A stretch of DNA of 64,000 nucleotides, from assembly GCA_024279135.1 (NCBI GenBank), contig JAJRRU010000009.1:1-64000 (forward strand). The letters are read 5' to 3'. Positions 56,422 to 64,000 of this stretch are shown in pieces. How positions within the stretch are numbered: position 1 is the first letter of the stretch; each line of letters begins with the position of its first letter. This DNA comes from Alphaproteobacteria bacterium (GTDB taxonomy: Bacteria; Pseudomonadota; Alphaproteobacteria; Rhodospirillales; Casp-alpha2). The position numbers and the translations under genes are program-made. The notes under the pieces are model-generated. The model did not search any database and was not told the DNA's origin. It saw only the letters and a list, made by a program, of their open reading frames with translations.

Positions 56422-56985
56422 TTAGCCGGATTCCAGTTCGCTATCCCAATACAGGTAATCGCACCAGCTTTCATGCAGATAATTGGGCGGAAAGGTCCGG
56501 CCATTTTTATGAAGCTCGGTATTGCTGGGCTGATAGGGTGCCTTGAGCAGCTTCAGGCCTGCATTGCGGGCGGTTTTGTTGGCTTTTTGAAGATTGCACG
56601 GTGAGCAGGCCGCGACCACATTTTCCCAGGTCGTGCGTCCGCCCCGGCTACGCGGGACCACATGGTCGAAGGTCAGGTCTTCGGCATGAAAATGGGTTCC
56701 GCAATACTGGCAGGCAAAACGGTCGCGCAAAAAAACATTAAACCGGGTAAAGGCTGGTCTTTGTGAGGTTTGAATGTAGTCTTTCAGGGCGATGACACTG
56801 GGCAGGGCCATTTCCATGCTGGGTGAGTGCACCATGGTATTGTATTCAGAAACCACATGAACGCGGGACATAAATACTGCCTTGATGGCGTTCTGCCAGG
56901 ACCACAGGGACAGGGGGAAATAACTGACCGGTCTGAAATCAGCGTTCAGTAACAGTGCGGGGGCGTGTTGTGCAAAGGCTGTCAT
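56422..56985 (-). CDS. HNH endonuclease family protein
   Basis: 187 residues. The HNH core reads CQYCGTHFHAEDLTFDHVVPRSRGG...WENVVAACSPCNLQKANKT, with two zinc CxxC pairs and the His/Asn of the active site. This is a standard stand-alone type common in alphaproteobacteria and often next to other housekeeping genes; the role is unknown. Divergent from gluQ. Confidence 0.88.
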   Translation of the reverse strand: MTAFAQHAPALLLNADFRPVSYFPLSLWSWQNAIKAVFMSRVHVVSEYNTMVHSPSMEMALPSVIALKDYIQTSQRPAFTRFNVFLRDRFACQYCGTHFHAEDLTFDHVVPRSRGGRTTWENVVAACSPCNLQKANKTARNAGLKLLKAPYQPSNTELHKNGRTFPPNYLHESWCDYLYWDSELESG

Positions 56986-57084
56986 ATTAACGATAGTCTC
57001 CCTGTCAGAACTTCTGCCTGTATATGATTCTACTGTACTCTATTATAGTTAACGAAATTAAAATATTAATTAATAGGCTCATTA

Positions 57085-57939
57085 ATGTCCATCACCACCC
57101 GCTTTGCCCCCAGCCCGACAGGTCATCTGCATTTGGGGCATGCGTATTCCGCTTTGTTTGCCGCCCAGGCATCGGGCGATATCAATGCCCGGCTTATTCT
57201 GCGCCTGGAAGATATCGATCCCGGCCGCTCCAAAAAAGAATATGAAGACCAGATATTTTCAGACCTGCGCTGGCTGGGTTTGCGATGGCATGAACCGGTG
57301 CGCCGCCAATCGCGGCATATGGATGATTACGCCTCGGCGCTGGACCGGTTGACTGGTATGGAGCTGTTGTATCCCTGTTTTTGCAGCCGTGCGGCCATTC
57401 GTCGAGAAATTGCGGCTTCCAGTTCGGCTCCCCATGATATTCCGAAAGGCCCCGATGGCCCGCTATATCCGGGAACCTGTCGCGACATAACGGCCATGCA
57501 ACGCGAAGATCTTAAAGCGGCAGGCCAACCCTTTGCCTTGCGTCTGAATATGTCGCAGGCCATGGCCATTGCCGGGACATTGTACTGGCATGATGCGGAT
57601 CAGGGCACCTTGCAGGCCACCCCGGAAATATTCGGCGACGTGATCGTCGCGCGCAAGGAAACACCTACCAGTTATCATATAGCCGTGACGCTGGATGATC
57701 ACCTGCAAGGCATATCCCTGATTACCCGCGGCCAGGACCTGTTTCACGCCAGCCATGTTCACCGGTTGTTGCAGAGCCTGCTCGATCTGGACCAGCCAGA
57801 CTACCACCATCACCGGTTAATCGAGGATGACACCGGTCGCAGGCTGGCAAAGCGCGACAATGCCGCAACCTTAATGGCTTTGCGGGCCAGTGGCACCACG
57901 ACTGCCCAGGTCCGTCAGTTATTAGGATTCGGCCCATGA
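57085..57939 (+). CDS. gluQ: Glutamyl-Q tRNA(Asp) synthetase
   Basis: 284 residues, the length of a GluRS catalytic core without an anticodon-binding domain. HIGH-type motif FAPSPTGHLHLGHA (~6), zinc-site cysteines in YPCFCSRAAIRR and YPGTCRDI, and a KMSKS-like RRLAKRDNAATL (~254). It adds glutamate to queuosine in tRNA-Asp. The nuclease-like gene overlaps its stop by four bases. Confidence 0.93.
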   Translation: MSITTRFAPSPTGHLHLGHAYSALFAAQASGDINARLILRLEDIDPGRSKKEYEDQIFSDLRWLGLRWHEPVRRQSRHMDDYASALDRLTGMELLYPCFCSRAAIRREIAASSSAPHDIPKGPDGPLYPGTCRDITAMQREDLKAAGQPFALRLNMSQAMAIAGTLYWHDADQGTLQATPEIFGDVIVARKETPTSYHIAVTLDDHLQGISLITRGQDLFHASHVHRLLQSLLDLDQPDYHHHRLIEDDTGRRLAKRDNAATLMALRASGTTTAQVRQLLGFGP

Positions 57940-58742
57940 TGCGCAAGGCGGGTATGAGCCTGAGTTTTGTGCTGGCGATGTTCCTTGCCATCAATACCCT
58001 GGCCGCCTCGCCGTTCAATACCTTGGAGGCAATCGGTACCGCGCGGGTGGTTTCTATTATCGATGGCGACACGGTTATTATTGATCCGGCAATCAAGGGG
58101 GCCGATCAGATCCGTCTGGTTGGTATTCAGGCCCCAAAATTACCGCTCGGGCGGAAAAATTTTACCCCATGGCCTCTGGCCAGTGAGGCAAAAACGGCCC
58201 TCGGGGCCATTGTATTAAACCAGATGGTGACACTCTATGCCGGCGGTCAGGCCATGGACCGTCATGGTCGGCTACTGGCCCACCTGCAAACCGGTGATGG
58301 TGTGTGGGCGCAAGGCAGAATGCTGGCTGTGGGCATGGCCCGGGTCTATAGCTTTGCCGACAACCGCAAGTTAATCGACCTCATGCTGGAGCAGGAGCGA
58401 CAGGCGCGGCGCGGTGGGCTTGGTATCTGGTCTCACCCGTTTTATCAACTCCGTACCCCGCTTAATGCGGCGGCCTTCATAGGCCGGTTCGAAATTATCC
58501 AGGGTACGGTCGTTCAGGCTCGAAAAGTCAAAACCCGCGTTTACCTGAATTTTGGTGAAAACTGGCGGACGGACTTTACCGCCAGCGTTGATAACAGGGC
58601 GCGCAAGCTGTTTCGCAAGGCCGGTTTTGATCCGTTGTTGCTGGAAGGCAAGACCATCCGCGTCCGTGGCTGGCTGGAAGACTGGAACGGGCCCGCGGTT
58701 AAATTATCACACCCGGAACAAATTGAAATTGTCAACGACTGA
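57936..58742 (+). CDS. Secreted staphylococcal nuclease-like (SNase/TNase) domain protein
   Basis: 268 residues with a signal peptide (LSFVLAMFLAINTLAASP). SNase motifs: RVVSIIDGDTVIID (~40), IRLVGIQAPKLP (~65), the DRHGRLLAHL block (~110) and RRGGLGIW. The catalytic Arg pair is partly visible (RLVGIQAP; DRHGR). The C-terminal ~100 residues form an extra beta domain (OB-like) ending in VRGWLEDWNGPAVKLSHPEQIE. It probably acts in the periplasm. Overlaps gluQ (ATGA). Confidence 0.82.
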   Translation: MMRKAGMSLSFVLAMFLAINTLAASPFNTLEAIGTARVVSIIDGDTVIIDPAIKGADQIRLVGIQAPKLPLGRKNFTPWPLASEAKTALGAIVLNQMVTLYAGGQAMDRHGRLLAHLQTGDGVWAQGRMLAVGMARVYSFADNRKLIDLMLEQERQARRGGLGIWSHPFYQLRTPLNAAAFIGRFEIIQGTVVQARKVKTRVYLNFGENWRTDFTASVDNRARKLFRKAGFDPLLLEGKTIRVRGWLEDWNGPAVKLSHPEQIEIVND

Positions 58743-58753
58743 ACAAGGCGGGT

Positions 58754-60274
58754 ATGATACTAGCCATCATGATTAAATATATTCTTCAAAGTCCTGCCCA
58801 GAAAAACCTGCACGCATTGTTTGTGGTTCTTGTCCTGGCTGTGTTGCCAGCCTGTTCGGTCAACCCGGCAACCGGCCAGAGCAGCTTTACCGCTTTTATG
58901 TCCCCGGCCGATGAAAAACGTATCGGGGCCGAGGAACATCCCAAGATTATCGAACAGTTCGGCGGTGCTTACGAAGAGGGTAAGATGGCACCTTATGTGG
59001 AACATATTGGCGAGCGGCTGTCTCTGGTTTCTGAACTGGCGGGGGAAAAGTTTACTTTTACCGTGCTCAATGACGATACCATCAATGCTTTTGCCCTGCC
59101 GGGCGGTTATGTCTATGTCACACGCGGGCTGATTGCCCTGGCCGAGAACGAAGCAGAGTTGGCCGGTGTGGTAGCCCATGAAATCGGCCATGTAACGGCT
59201 CGCCACACCGCCGAGCGCTACAGCACGGCCATGGCGACCAATATCGGGCTGACGATTCTGGGGATTGTCGGGGCAGTCTATGGCGCACCCGGTTCGGCTA
59301 CGGACCTTATATCTCGGGGTGCAGACTCAATCCTCAAGGGATATTCCCGTGATCAGGAACTGGAAGCCGATATGCTGGGTGTGCGTTATATTGCACGCGC
59401 CGGGTACGATCCCGAAGCCATGTCATCCTTTTTCAACAAAATGAAAGGCCATGATGAGCTCCAGTCTGACATATCCGGCAAGCCGAGCAATGAGGAAAGT
59501 TTTAATCACGCCTCGACCCATCCGCGCACGTCGAAACGTATTCATCAGGCTATTGAACTGGCAAAAGAAACCAATGTGGAAAATCCGGTGTTTGGGACAG
59601 ACCTGTTTCTCAACGCTGTGGACGGTATTATTTTCGGCGATGATCCGGAGCAGGGTATACGTCGTGGTCGGGATTTCATGCATCCGGGACTGAAATTTCA
59701 GTTCAGGGTTCCGGAGGGCTTCGTGCTGAAAAACACACCGGATCGGGTTATCGCCGAACATCCCAACGGTTCGGCTATTATATTCGATATGGAAAATCCA
59801 AAAAAAGCCCAGAAAATCGATGATATCCGAAGCTATTTGGTCAATACGTGGGGTAAAACCCTGAGTTTGCGTAATGTTGAAGAGCTGGATATCAACGACA
59901 TGAACGCCTGGACCGGGTCTATGCGGCGTAATACCAGATCCGGGCCGCGCGATATCCGCCTGATCGTCATACGAGGCGACGCTTCACAAATATTCCGCCT
60001 TGCCTTTCTCACGCCCATCGATGAGTTCGATAAGATGGCGAAGGGGTTGAAACGGATGACCTACAGCTTTAAACGGTTAAGCCAAGCCGAAGCCGATGCC
60101 ATCAAACCATGGCGGGTCAAGGTTATCACGGCGGACAATACGACCACGCCTGAGAACCTCGCAAAAAAGATGGACAAGACGGACCATGCGCAACAATGGT
60201 TTGAATTGCTCAACATGACCGCATTGCAAGATGGTATTGAGGCTGGTGAGAGGCTGAAAATTATCGGCGAATAA
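58754..60274 (+). CDS. M48-family metalloprotease, lipoprotein (BepA/LoiP-like)
   Basis: 506 residues; ATG 58754 has AAGG just upstream, ATG 58769 is an alternative. A lipobox VLPAC (~28) indicates a lipid-anchored periplasmic protein. The zinc motif is AHEIGHVTARH (~141), with the third ligand in DQELEADMLGVRY (~200). Residues ~300-450 are a mixed region of unclear fold, and the C-terminal ~60 residues resemble a LysM-like end (VITADNTTTPENLAKKM...LKIIGE). Likely role is outer-membrane protein or murein quality control, by family. Confidence 0.87.
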   Translation: MILAIMIKYILQSPAQKNLHALFVVLVLAVLPACSVNPATGQSSFTAFMSPADEKRIGAEEHPKIIEQFGGAYEEGKMAPYVEHIGERLSLVSELAGEKFTFTVLNDDTINAFALPGGYVYVTRGLIALAENEAELAGVVAHEIGHVTARHTAERYSTAMATNIGLTILGIVGAVYGAPGSATDLISRGADSILKGYSRDQELEADMLGVRYIARAGYDPEAMSSFFNKMKGHDELQSDISGKPSNEESFNHASTHPRTSKRIHQAIELAKETNVENPVFGTDLFLNAVDGIIFGDDPEQGIRRGRDFMHPGLKFQFRVPEGFVLKNTPDRVIAEHPNGSAIIFDMENPKKAQKIDDIRSYLVNTWGKTLSLRNVEELDINDMNAWTGSMRRNTRSGPRDIRLIVIRGDASQIFRLAFLTPIDEFDKMAKGLKRMTYSFKRLSQAEADAIKPWRVKVITADNTTTPENLAKKMDKTDHAQQWFELLNMTALQDGIEAGERLKIIGE

Positions 60275-60287
60275 CGCCGAATAACTC

Positions 60288-60785
60288 TTAGGCCGCCGTC
60301 AGCAACTCTTCCAGTCTCAGGGTTGCGATTTCCAGGTCTGTGCTGTCCACAGCCGCGACCTCACACGCCAGACGATCACGGGCGGCCTCATATATCTGCC
60401 GTTCGCTGAAGGACTGATCAGGTTGGCCCACGTTGCGGAACAGGTCACGCACGACCTCGGCAATGGCCACGGGGTCGCCGGAATTGATTTTTGCCTCATA
60501 TTCCTGGGCACGGCGGCTCCACATGGATCGCTTGACCCGCGCGCGGCCTTTCAGGGTCTGCAGGGCCTGGTCCATTTCTTTCTTCTGCATTACACGGCGC
60601 AACCCCGTGGACAATGCCTTGGTAACCGGCACACGCAGGGTCATGCGATCGCGATCAAAGGAGATCACGAAAAGTTTCATTCTTTCGCCACCGACTTCCA
60701 AAAACTCGATGGCTTCAACCTTGCCCACACCATGTGTCGGGTAGACAACAAAATCACCTGGCTTGAAGTTAACTTGCTCAGCCAT
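60288..60785 (-). CDS. carD: CarD-family transcription regulator
   Basis: 165 residues. The RNA-polymerase-interaction domain reads NFKPGDFVVYPTHGVGKVEAIE with a tudor-like fold, and the C-terminal helical part contains RRAQEYEAKINSGDPVAIAEVVRDL, typical of CarD/CdnL. It stabilises open promoter complexes, notably for rRNA and stress genes. Lies upstream of nothing on its own strand before the M48 gene, with which it converges. Confidence 0.93.
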   Translation of the reverse strand: MAEQVNFKPGDFVVYPTHGVGKVEAIEFLEVGGERMKLFVISFDRDRMTLRVPVTKALSTGLRRVMQKKEMDQALQTLKGRARVKRSMWSRRAQEYEAKINSGDPVAIAEVVRDLFRNVGQPDQSFSERQIYEAARDRLACEVAAVDSTDLEIATLRLEELLTAA

Positions 60786-60962
60786 ATATTGGGTTCTCCA
60801 TTATGAGTTGTTCCGGCGGTCACCAGACCCGGAAACGGACAAATAAACGCCGGTCACTATAAGGACCAGCGTTTTGTGGCATACACCATATCATAAAAAC
60901 CGGTGCAAAAACAGTCTAAGTTTCAGCTTGATTGTGTACTTCTTTTATTGTGCCCGAGTTCG

Positions 60963-61301
60963 TTATTCATCACCTTTGCCGGGGTTGGGGCTCAACATCT
61001 TGAGTTTGTCGGGCTTGTCCTTCCATTTTTCGGCATCGGGCATAGCATCGCGCATACGGGTTATGTTGGGCCAAATGTCGGCATACTTGGTATTGATTTC
61101 CAACATTTTTTCCACACCCGGTTCTGTATCAGGAACGATAGCATCGATCGGACATTCTGGTTCACACACGCCGCAATCAATACATTCATCAGGATGGATC
61201 ACTAAAAAGTTCTCGCCTTCATAGAAACAATCCACTGGACAGACTTCGACACAATCCAGATGTTTGCACATAATGCAATTTTCCATGACGATATAGGTCA
61301 T
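60963..61301 (-). CDS. fdxA: 7Fe-type ferredoxin FdxA
   Basis: 112 residues. N-terminal Fe-S region: [17 protein letters not shown] and [15 protein letters not shown], giving a [3Fe-4S]/[4Fe-4S] arrangement, followed by the long helical C-terminal extension typical of FdxA ([19 protein letters not shown]). It shuttles low-potential electrons and could serve KorAB, though it lies ~50 kb away. Confidence 0.94.
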   Translation of the reverse strand: MTYIVMENCIMCKHLDCVEVCPVDCFYEGENFLVIHPDECIDCGVCEPECPIDAIVPDTEPGVEKMLEINTKYADIWPNITRMRDAMPDAEKWKDKPDKLKMLSPNPGKGDE

Positions 61302-61395
61302 TCAACGCTCCGTTCTATAGTCAGAATTCATTTCAATTTACAATTAGCGTATCATTTAAGGTGTAAGGTCTGATGATGCAAGTCTGTTTCAATAT

Positions 61396-61839
61396 TCAGG
61401 TTGTGACCCGTTGTCGTGCCAAAGCCATTTCACGGTCCGTAACATGCAGCAGTCCGGCGATCCTTCGCATCAGGCTGGCTTCGAAGTCATGCACCACGCC
61501 ATCACTGTAGACCACCAGCCACAACATCTCGATCAGTCTGATCCGGCCATCGTGATCCAGTTGCGCATCGGCACGGCGGGTAAATCCGAACAACTGGCTC
61601 GATTGTTCGACGGCCTGGCTCGCATCATCGATCAGGCTCGTCACATCTGTGCGCTCCAATGCAAATTCCGAGACCAGCAGCTCTTCAATGGTCCGGCGTT
61701 CTGTGTCATCGAAGTGCCCATCCATCATGGCAGCCTGAACCAGCAATGCCGCTATAACGCTTTGTCGTTCATCTGCCGGGGATGTTTGTTCTGCGGTATC
61801 TTGTTCACCGAGCAGCAATATTCTAAGTCGTTTAATCAT
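61396..61839 (-). CDS. TerB-like family protein
   Basis: 147 residues, helical. The TerB-type pattern AALLVQAAMMDGHFDDTERRTIEELL (~32) with conserved acidic residues and a second half WLVVYSDGVVHDFEASLMRRIAGLLHV form the helical repeat of tellurite-resistance TerB proteins, thought to bind metal. Role in this organism unknown. Between fdxA and the S4-domain gene. Confidence 0.82.
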   Translation of the reverse strand: MIKRLRILLLGEQDTAEQTSPADERQSVIAALLVQAAMMDGHFDDTERRTIEELLVSEFALERTDVTSLIDDASQAVEQSSQLFGFTRRADAQLDHDGRIRLIEMLWLVVYSDGVVHDFEASLMRRIAGLLHVTDREMALARQRVTT

Positions 61840-61876
61840 CGCTTTGTTCTTTCCTGGAAGCCTATAGACTTATTAT

Positions 61877-62251
61877 TTAATCGCGCCCATGCAGTCGGTC
61901 AATGGCCCGGCGTTGGGTTTTGGTTGGCCGTCCGCTGCCACGCTCACGCGGTGCGGTTTTTTTGTCCTGCTCTGTGGTGCGATTGCGGGGCTGTGGCGGG
62001 GCCAGGTCGTGATAAAGTAACACGGCTTCGCTGGCCGGACCGCGCCGGGTACCGGTTTCTATAATCTCGATGACCCGGACATGATCGCCCAGTGGAAATG
62101 TCAGCACATCACCGACCCTGATCAACTGGTGGGACTTGGAAATATGATGGTCGTTCAGGCGCAATTTACCCGCGGAACAGAATGTTGAAGCCCGTGTCCG
62201 GCTCTTGAAGAACCGGGCATACCACAACCATTTATCCAGCCGCAGGCTCAC
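61877..62251 (-). CDS. S4-domain RNA-binding protein (Hsp15 type)
   Basis: 124 residues from a GTG overlapping the helicase stop. The S4 fold is at the start: LRLDKWLWYARFFKSRTRASTFCSAGKLRLNDHHISKSHQL. A basic C-terminus (RGSGRPTKTQRRAIDRL) follows, as in HslR/Hsp15, which rescues stalled 50S-tRNA complexes. Likely translationally coupled to the helicase. Confidence 0.88.
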   Translation of the reverse strand: MSLRLDKWLWYARFFKSRTRASTFCSAGKLRLNDHHISKSHQLIRVGDVLTFPLGDHVRVIEIIETGTRRGPASEAVLLYHDLAPPQPRNRTTEQDKKTAPRERGSGRPTKTQRRAIDRLHGRD

Positions 62252-64000
62252 AATGTCAGCTTTTTCAACACGGCAAAGGGCGAATCTTCGTTATATTTTA
62301 CGGGCTTTTGCACGGATTTTGCAGCCACCTTGCGATTGTGCGGTGAGTTTTGTTTTGCCTTGTTTTGTTTGGCGGCGTTGTTTTTGTTTGTTTGGCCGGA
62401 TCGGTTTGGGCGGGGTAGGCGGTATATGTCCTCACCGTTATGTTCTGCTTTGCGAAATCCAATGCCGCACAAGATTGCGCCGGTTCGCTCATCACTGGCA
62501 CCGGCCAAAGACATCAGCATGGCATTCATGACAAAGGGTTTTTTCAGCCCCAGGTCCCAGGCCGTGCTGGCAATGCGTTCCACCATGTCCAGGCGTACGG
62601 CAAACCAACCCGCCTGATCGTCAAATACCTGATAGCCAATGGCGTTGAGGAATGTTTTATGATTTTTTGTGTTCTGTCCCGTGCCCATATCGATGGTGAT
62701 TAATCCGGGGGCCGGTGCTTCGAAACTCTGAGCTGGTTGCTGCCAGATATTCCACAGCCGGGCACGCAAAGAAACCGCGGCGGGTTTTAATAAAGCCGGC
62801 ATATAAACTACTGAGCGGCCGATCAGAACACCCAGCGATTTTAATTTTCGCCGATCATCCCGGCTCAGGGCATCGACTTGTTGGCTGGCGTCTTGGCGTG
62901 ATATGGAACCGAGTTGTTCACTGAGCTGATAGATCAGGCCCCGTGCCGCACCGCTGGCATTGGAATTTACCGCCTTGAATAACACCGCAAGGGCTTTGTC
63001 CTGCTGATCTTTCAGCCAACCGCTCAGGTGTTGGGCCAGCCGTTCGCGATCCGGTGTGTCAATATAATCGTTAGACCGTACATCCACCACGGGACGTAAT
63101 TTGTCATTGCCACGGCGGACGTGTGCGATGGTCTCACCGAGCCATTCTATCTGGCCGTTGCTGCGCCAGATAAAGTCCGTATCATCGTCTTTGTCGATGC
63201 TAACCATCAACCCAATCCGTCGCCGGACTTCGGCCCGGATGACCTTGGCAGCCGCCCCGGCCAGAACCTGTCGATCGGCTGAGAAACTGGTCTTGTCGGG
63301 AACAAATTGTAAGCCTTGTAAATGTCCGACAAACTGGCCTTCGATCAGCACATCGCCATCGGTGCGGATAGCAGCCACCAAGTCATCACGCTCGCGTAGC
63401 TTGGCAACCAGCAAAGTGGTGCGTTTGTCCACAAACCGTTGGGTCAGACATATATGTAGGGCGTCCGACAGGTTGTTTTCGATGGCACGGGTGCGTTCCT
63501 GCCAATGGGTGGGATCATCAAGCCAGTCGGCTCGTTGCGATATATAGGTCCAGGTGCGAATGCGCGAAATGCGACTGGACAGGGCGTCAATGTCACCGTT
63601 GGTCTGGTCGATACGGGCCACATGATCGGCTACCCAGTCTTCGGGTAATTTACCGTCACCATCCATCAAATGGGTATAAAATTGTTCCAGTGTGCGGGTA
63701 TGACCGATGGTCCATTCTTTTTCAAAATCCGGTATTTGACACACCTCCCACAACAGCTTCACAGCATGGTGGCTGGTGGCACGGGCGAGAATCTTCTGGT
63801 CCTGGCAAAGCTCGCCCAAGGCCCGTTCGTCGTCGGCCTTACGCACCCGGATCAATCCGGTGATGCCGGATGGTTCACGCAGGCTTTCCGTCAGGGCTTC
63901 GATGTTCTCTGTTTCAATGTGAGGGTTGCGCCAGAATATCTGGTGACAGATATCGAATTGATGATTTTCGATGCGCGAGACGGTCTCACTGTCGAGCGGT
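62248..64000 (-). CDS. MgpS-like DEAD/DEAH-box helicase, C-terminal part (partial)
   Basis: At least 584 residues; the frame continues open to the window end, so the N-terminal helicase motor lies outside and the internal TTG at 63855 is not the start. What is seen is the long C-terminal region characteristic of the alphaproteobacterial helicase that precedes an S4-protein gene and fdxA/carD: FDICHQIFWRNP, RVRKADDERALGEL, LGVLIGRSVVYMPALLKP and a Lys/Asn-rich tail. No ATP-binding motif is in the visible part, so the call rests on context and overall resemblance. Confidence 0.75.
   Translation of the reverse strand, partial: PLDSETVSRIENHQFDICHQIFWRNPHIETENIEALTESLREPSGITGLIRVRKADDERALGELCQDQKILARATSHHAVKLLWEVCQIPDFEKEWTIGHTRTLEQFYTHLMDGDGKLPEDWVADHVARIDQTNGDIDALSSRISRIRTWTYISQRADWLDDPTHWQERTRAIENNLSDALHICLTQRFVDKRTTLLVAKLRERDDLVAAIRTDGDVLIEGQFVGHLQGLQFVPDKTSFSADRQVLAGAAAKVIRAEVRRRIGLMVSIDKDDDTDFIWRSNGQIEWLGETIAHVRRGNDKLRPVVDVRSNDYIDTPDRERLAQHLSGWLKDQQDKALAVLFKAVNSNASGAARGLIYQLSEQLGSISRQDASQQVDALSRDDRRKLKSLGVLIGRSVVYMPALLKPAAVSLRARLWNIWQQPAQSFEAPAPGLITIDMGTGQNTKNHKTFLNAIGYQVFDDQAGWFAVRLDMVERIASTAWDLGLKKPFVMNAMLMSLAGASDERTGAILCGIGFRKAEHNGEDIYRLPRPNRSGQTNKNNAAKQNKAKQNSPHNRKVAAKSVQKPVKYNEDSPFAVLKKLTL

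Noticed and set aside
61411-62064. 217-residue frame antisense to the TerB and S4 genes
   Set aside because: Spans two well-supported genes on the other strand and shows no recognisable domain.

Overview
The window looks like a chromosomal segment of an alphaproteobacterium, most likely a Rhodospirillales-type organism. This rests on gene content and order: mutS-glnD-murJ-trpS-nfuA, the CarD / FdxA / S4-protein / MgpS-like-helicase block, GluQ-RS next to an HNH gene, a bactofilin, and a lipid A gene block after an MsbA-type exporter. It is mostly housekeeping DNA of moderate GC. No rRNA, tRNA, CRISPR array, prophage or recognisable transposase was seen.

Layout. 1-2.9 kb: lipid A / outer-membrane genes (end of an MsbA-like exporter, a DUF374 acyltransferase, and a natural LpxK-LpxL fusion). 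3.0-9.3 kb: a redox operon with a hemerythrin-domain protein, a GltD-like flavo/Fe-S protein, a second flavoprotein, and KorA/KorB of a 2-oxoacid:ferredoxin oxidoreductase. It ends in a 14-bp tandem repeat shared with the convergent prmA gene. 9.4-15.3 kb (minus strand): prmA, a UvrD/PcrA helicase, a ClC channel with CBS domains, and a GGDEF protein. 15.5-20.3 kb: a FetAB-like exporter, then a polyprenyl-phosphate glycosyltransferase / VTT protein / ArnT-like transferase set. 20.3-22.6 kb: groESL with a CIRCE operator and terminator. 22.6-26.3 kb (minus): a beta-hydroxyacid dehydrogenase and a DinG-like helicase. 26.5-29.7 kb: a small protein, an EF-hand/M23 peptidase, and a peptide ABC-transporter binding protein. 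29.86-30.12 kb: a MITE-like element. 30.1-48.2 kb (minus): a Bax-like glucosaminidase, nfuA, trpS, a small Lys-rich protein, a Na/Pi cotransporter with an 11-G tract at its ribosome-binding site, murJ, glnD, mutS, an SRPBCC protein, an AmpG-like permease, a GNAT protein, typA and a PfkB sugar kinase. 48.3-50.3 kb (plus): an EI24-like membrane protein, a bactofilin and a lipoprotein. 50.29-51.57 kb: an inserted cassette with perfect 24-bp terminal inverted repeats. 51.6-56.2 kb (minus): nth, dapB, lysA, a PHP-domain protein and rpsD. 56.4-64 kb: an HNH protein (minus), gluQ, a nuclease-like protein and an M48 lipoprotein peptidase (plus), then carD, fdxA, a TerB protein, an S4 protein and the 3' part of a helicase (minus).

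The most unusual structures are: (1) the 1.28-kb cassette at 50290-51573, which has perfect 24-bp inverted ends and near-identical 10-bp flanking direct repeats, carries a DUF6471 gene and a membrane-protein gene but no transposase, and replaced the end of a lipoprotein gene; (2) the 265-bp TA-bounded MITE-like element at 29856-30120, packed with hairpins and supplying the stop codon of the next gene; (3) the LpxK-LpxL fusion; (4) the poly-G ribosome-binding site of the Na/Pi cotransporter; and (5) the four-copy 14-bp repeat holding the stop codons of two convergent genes.
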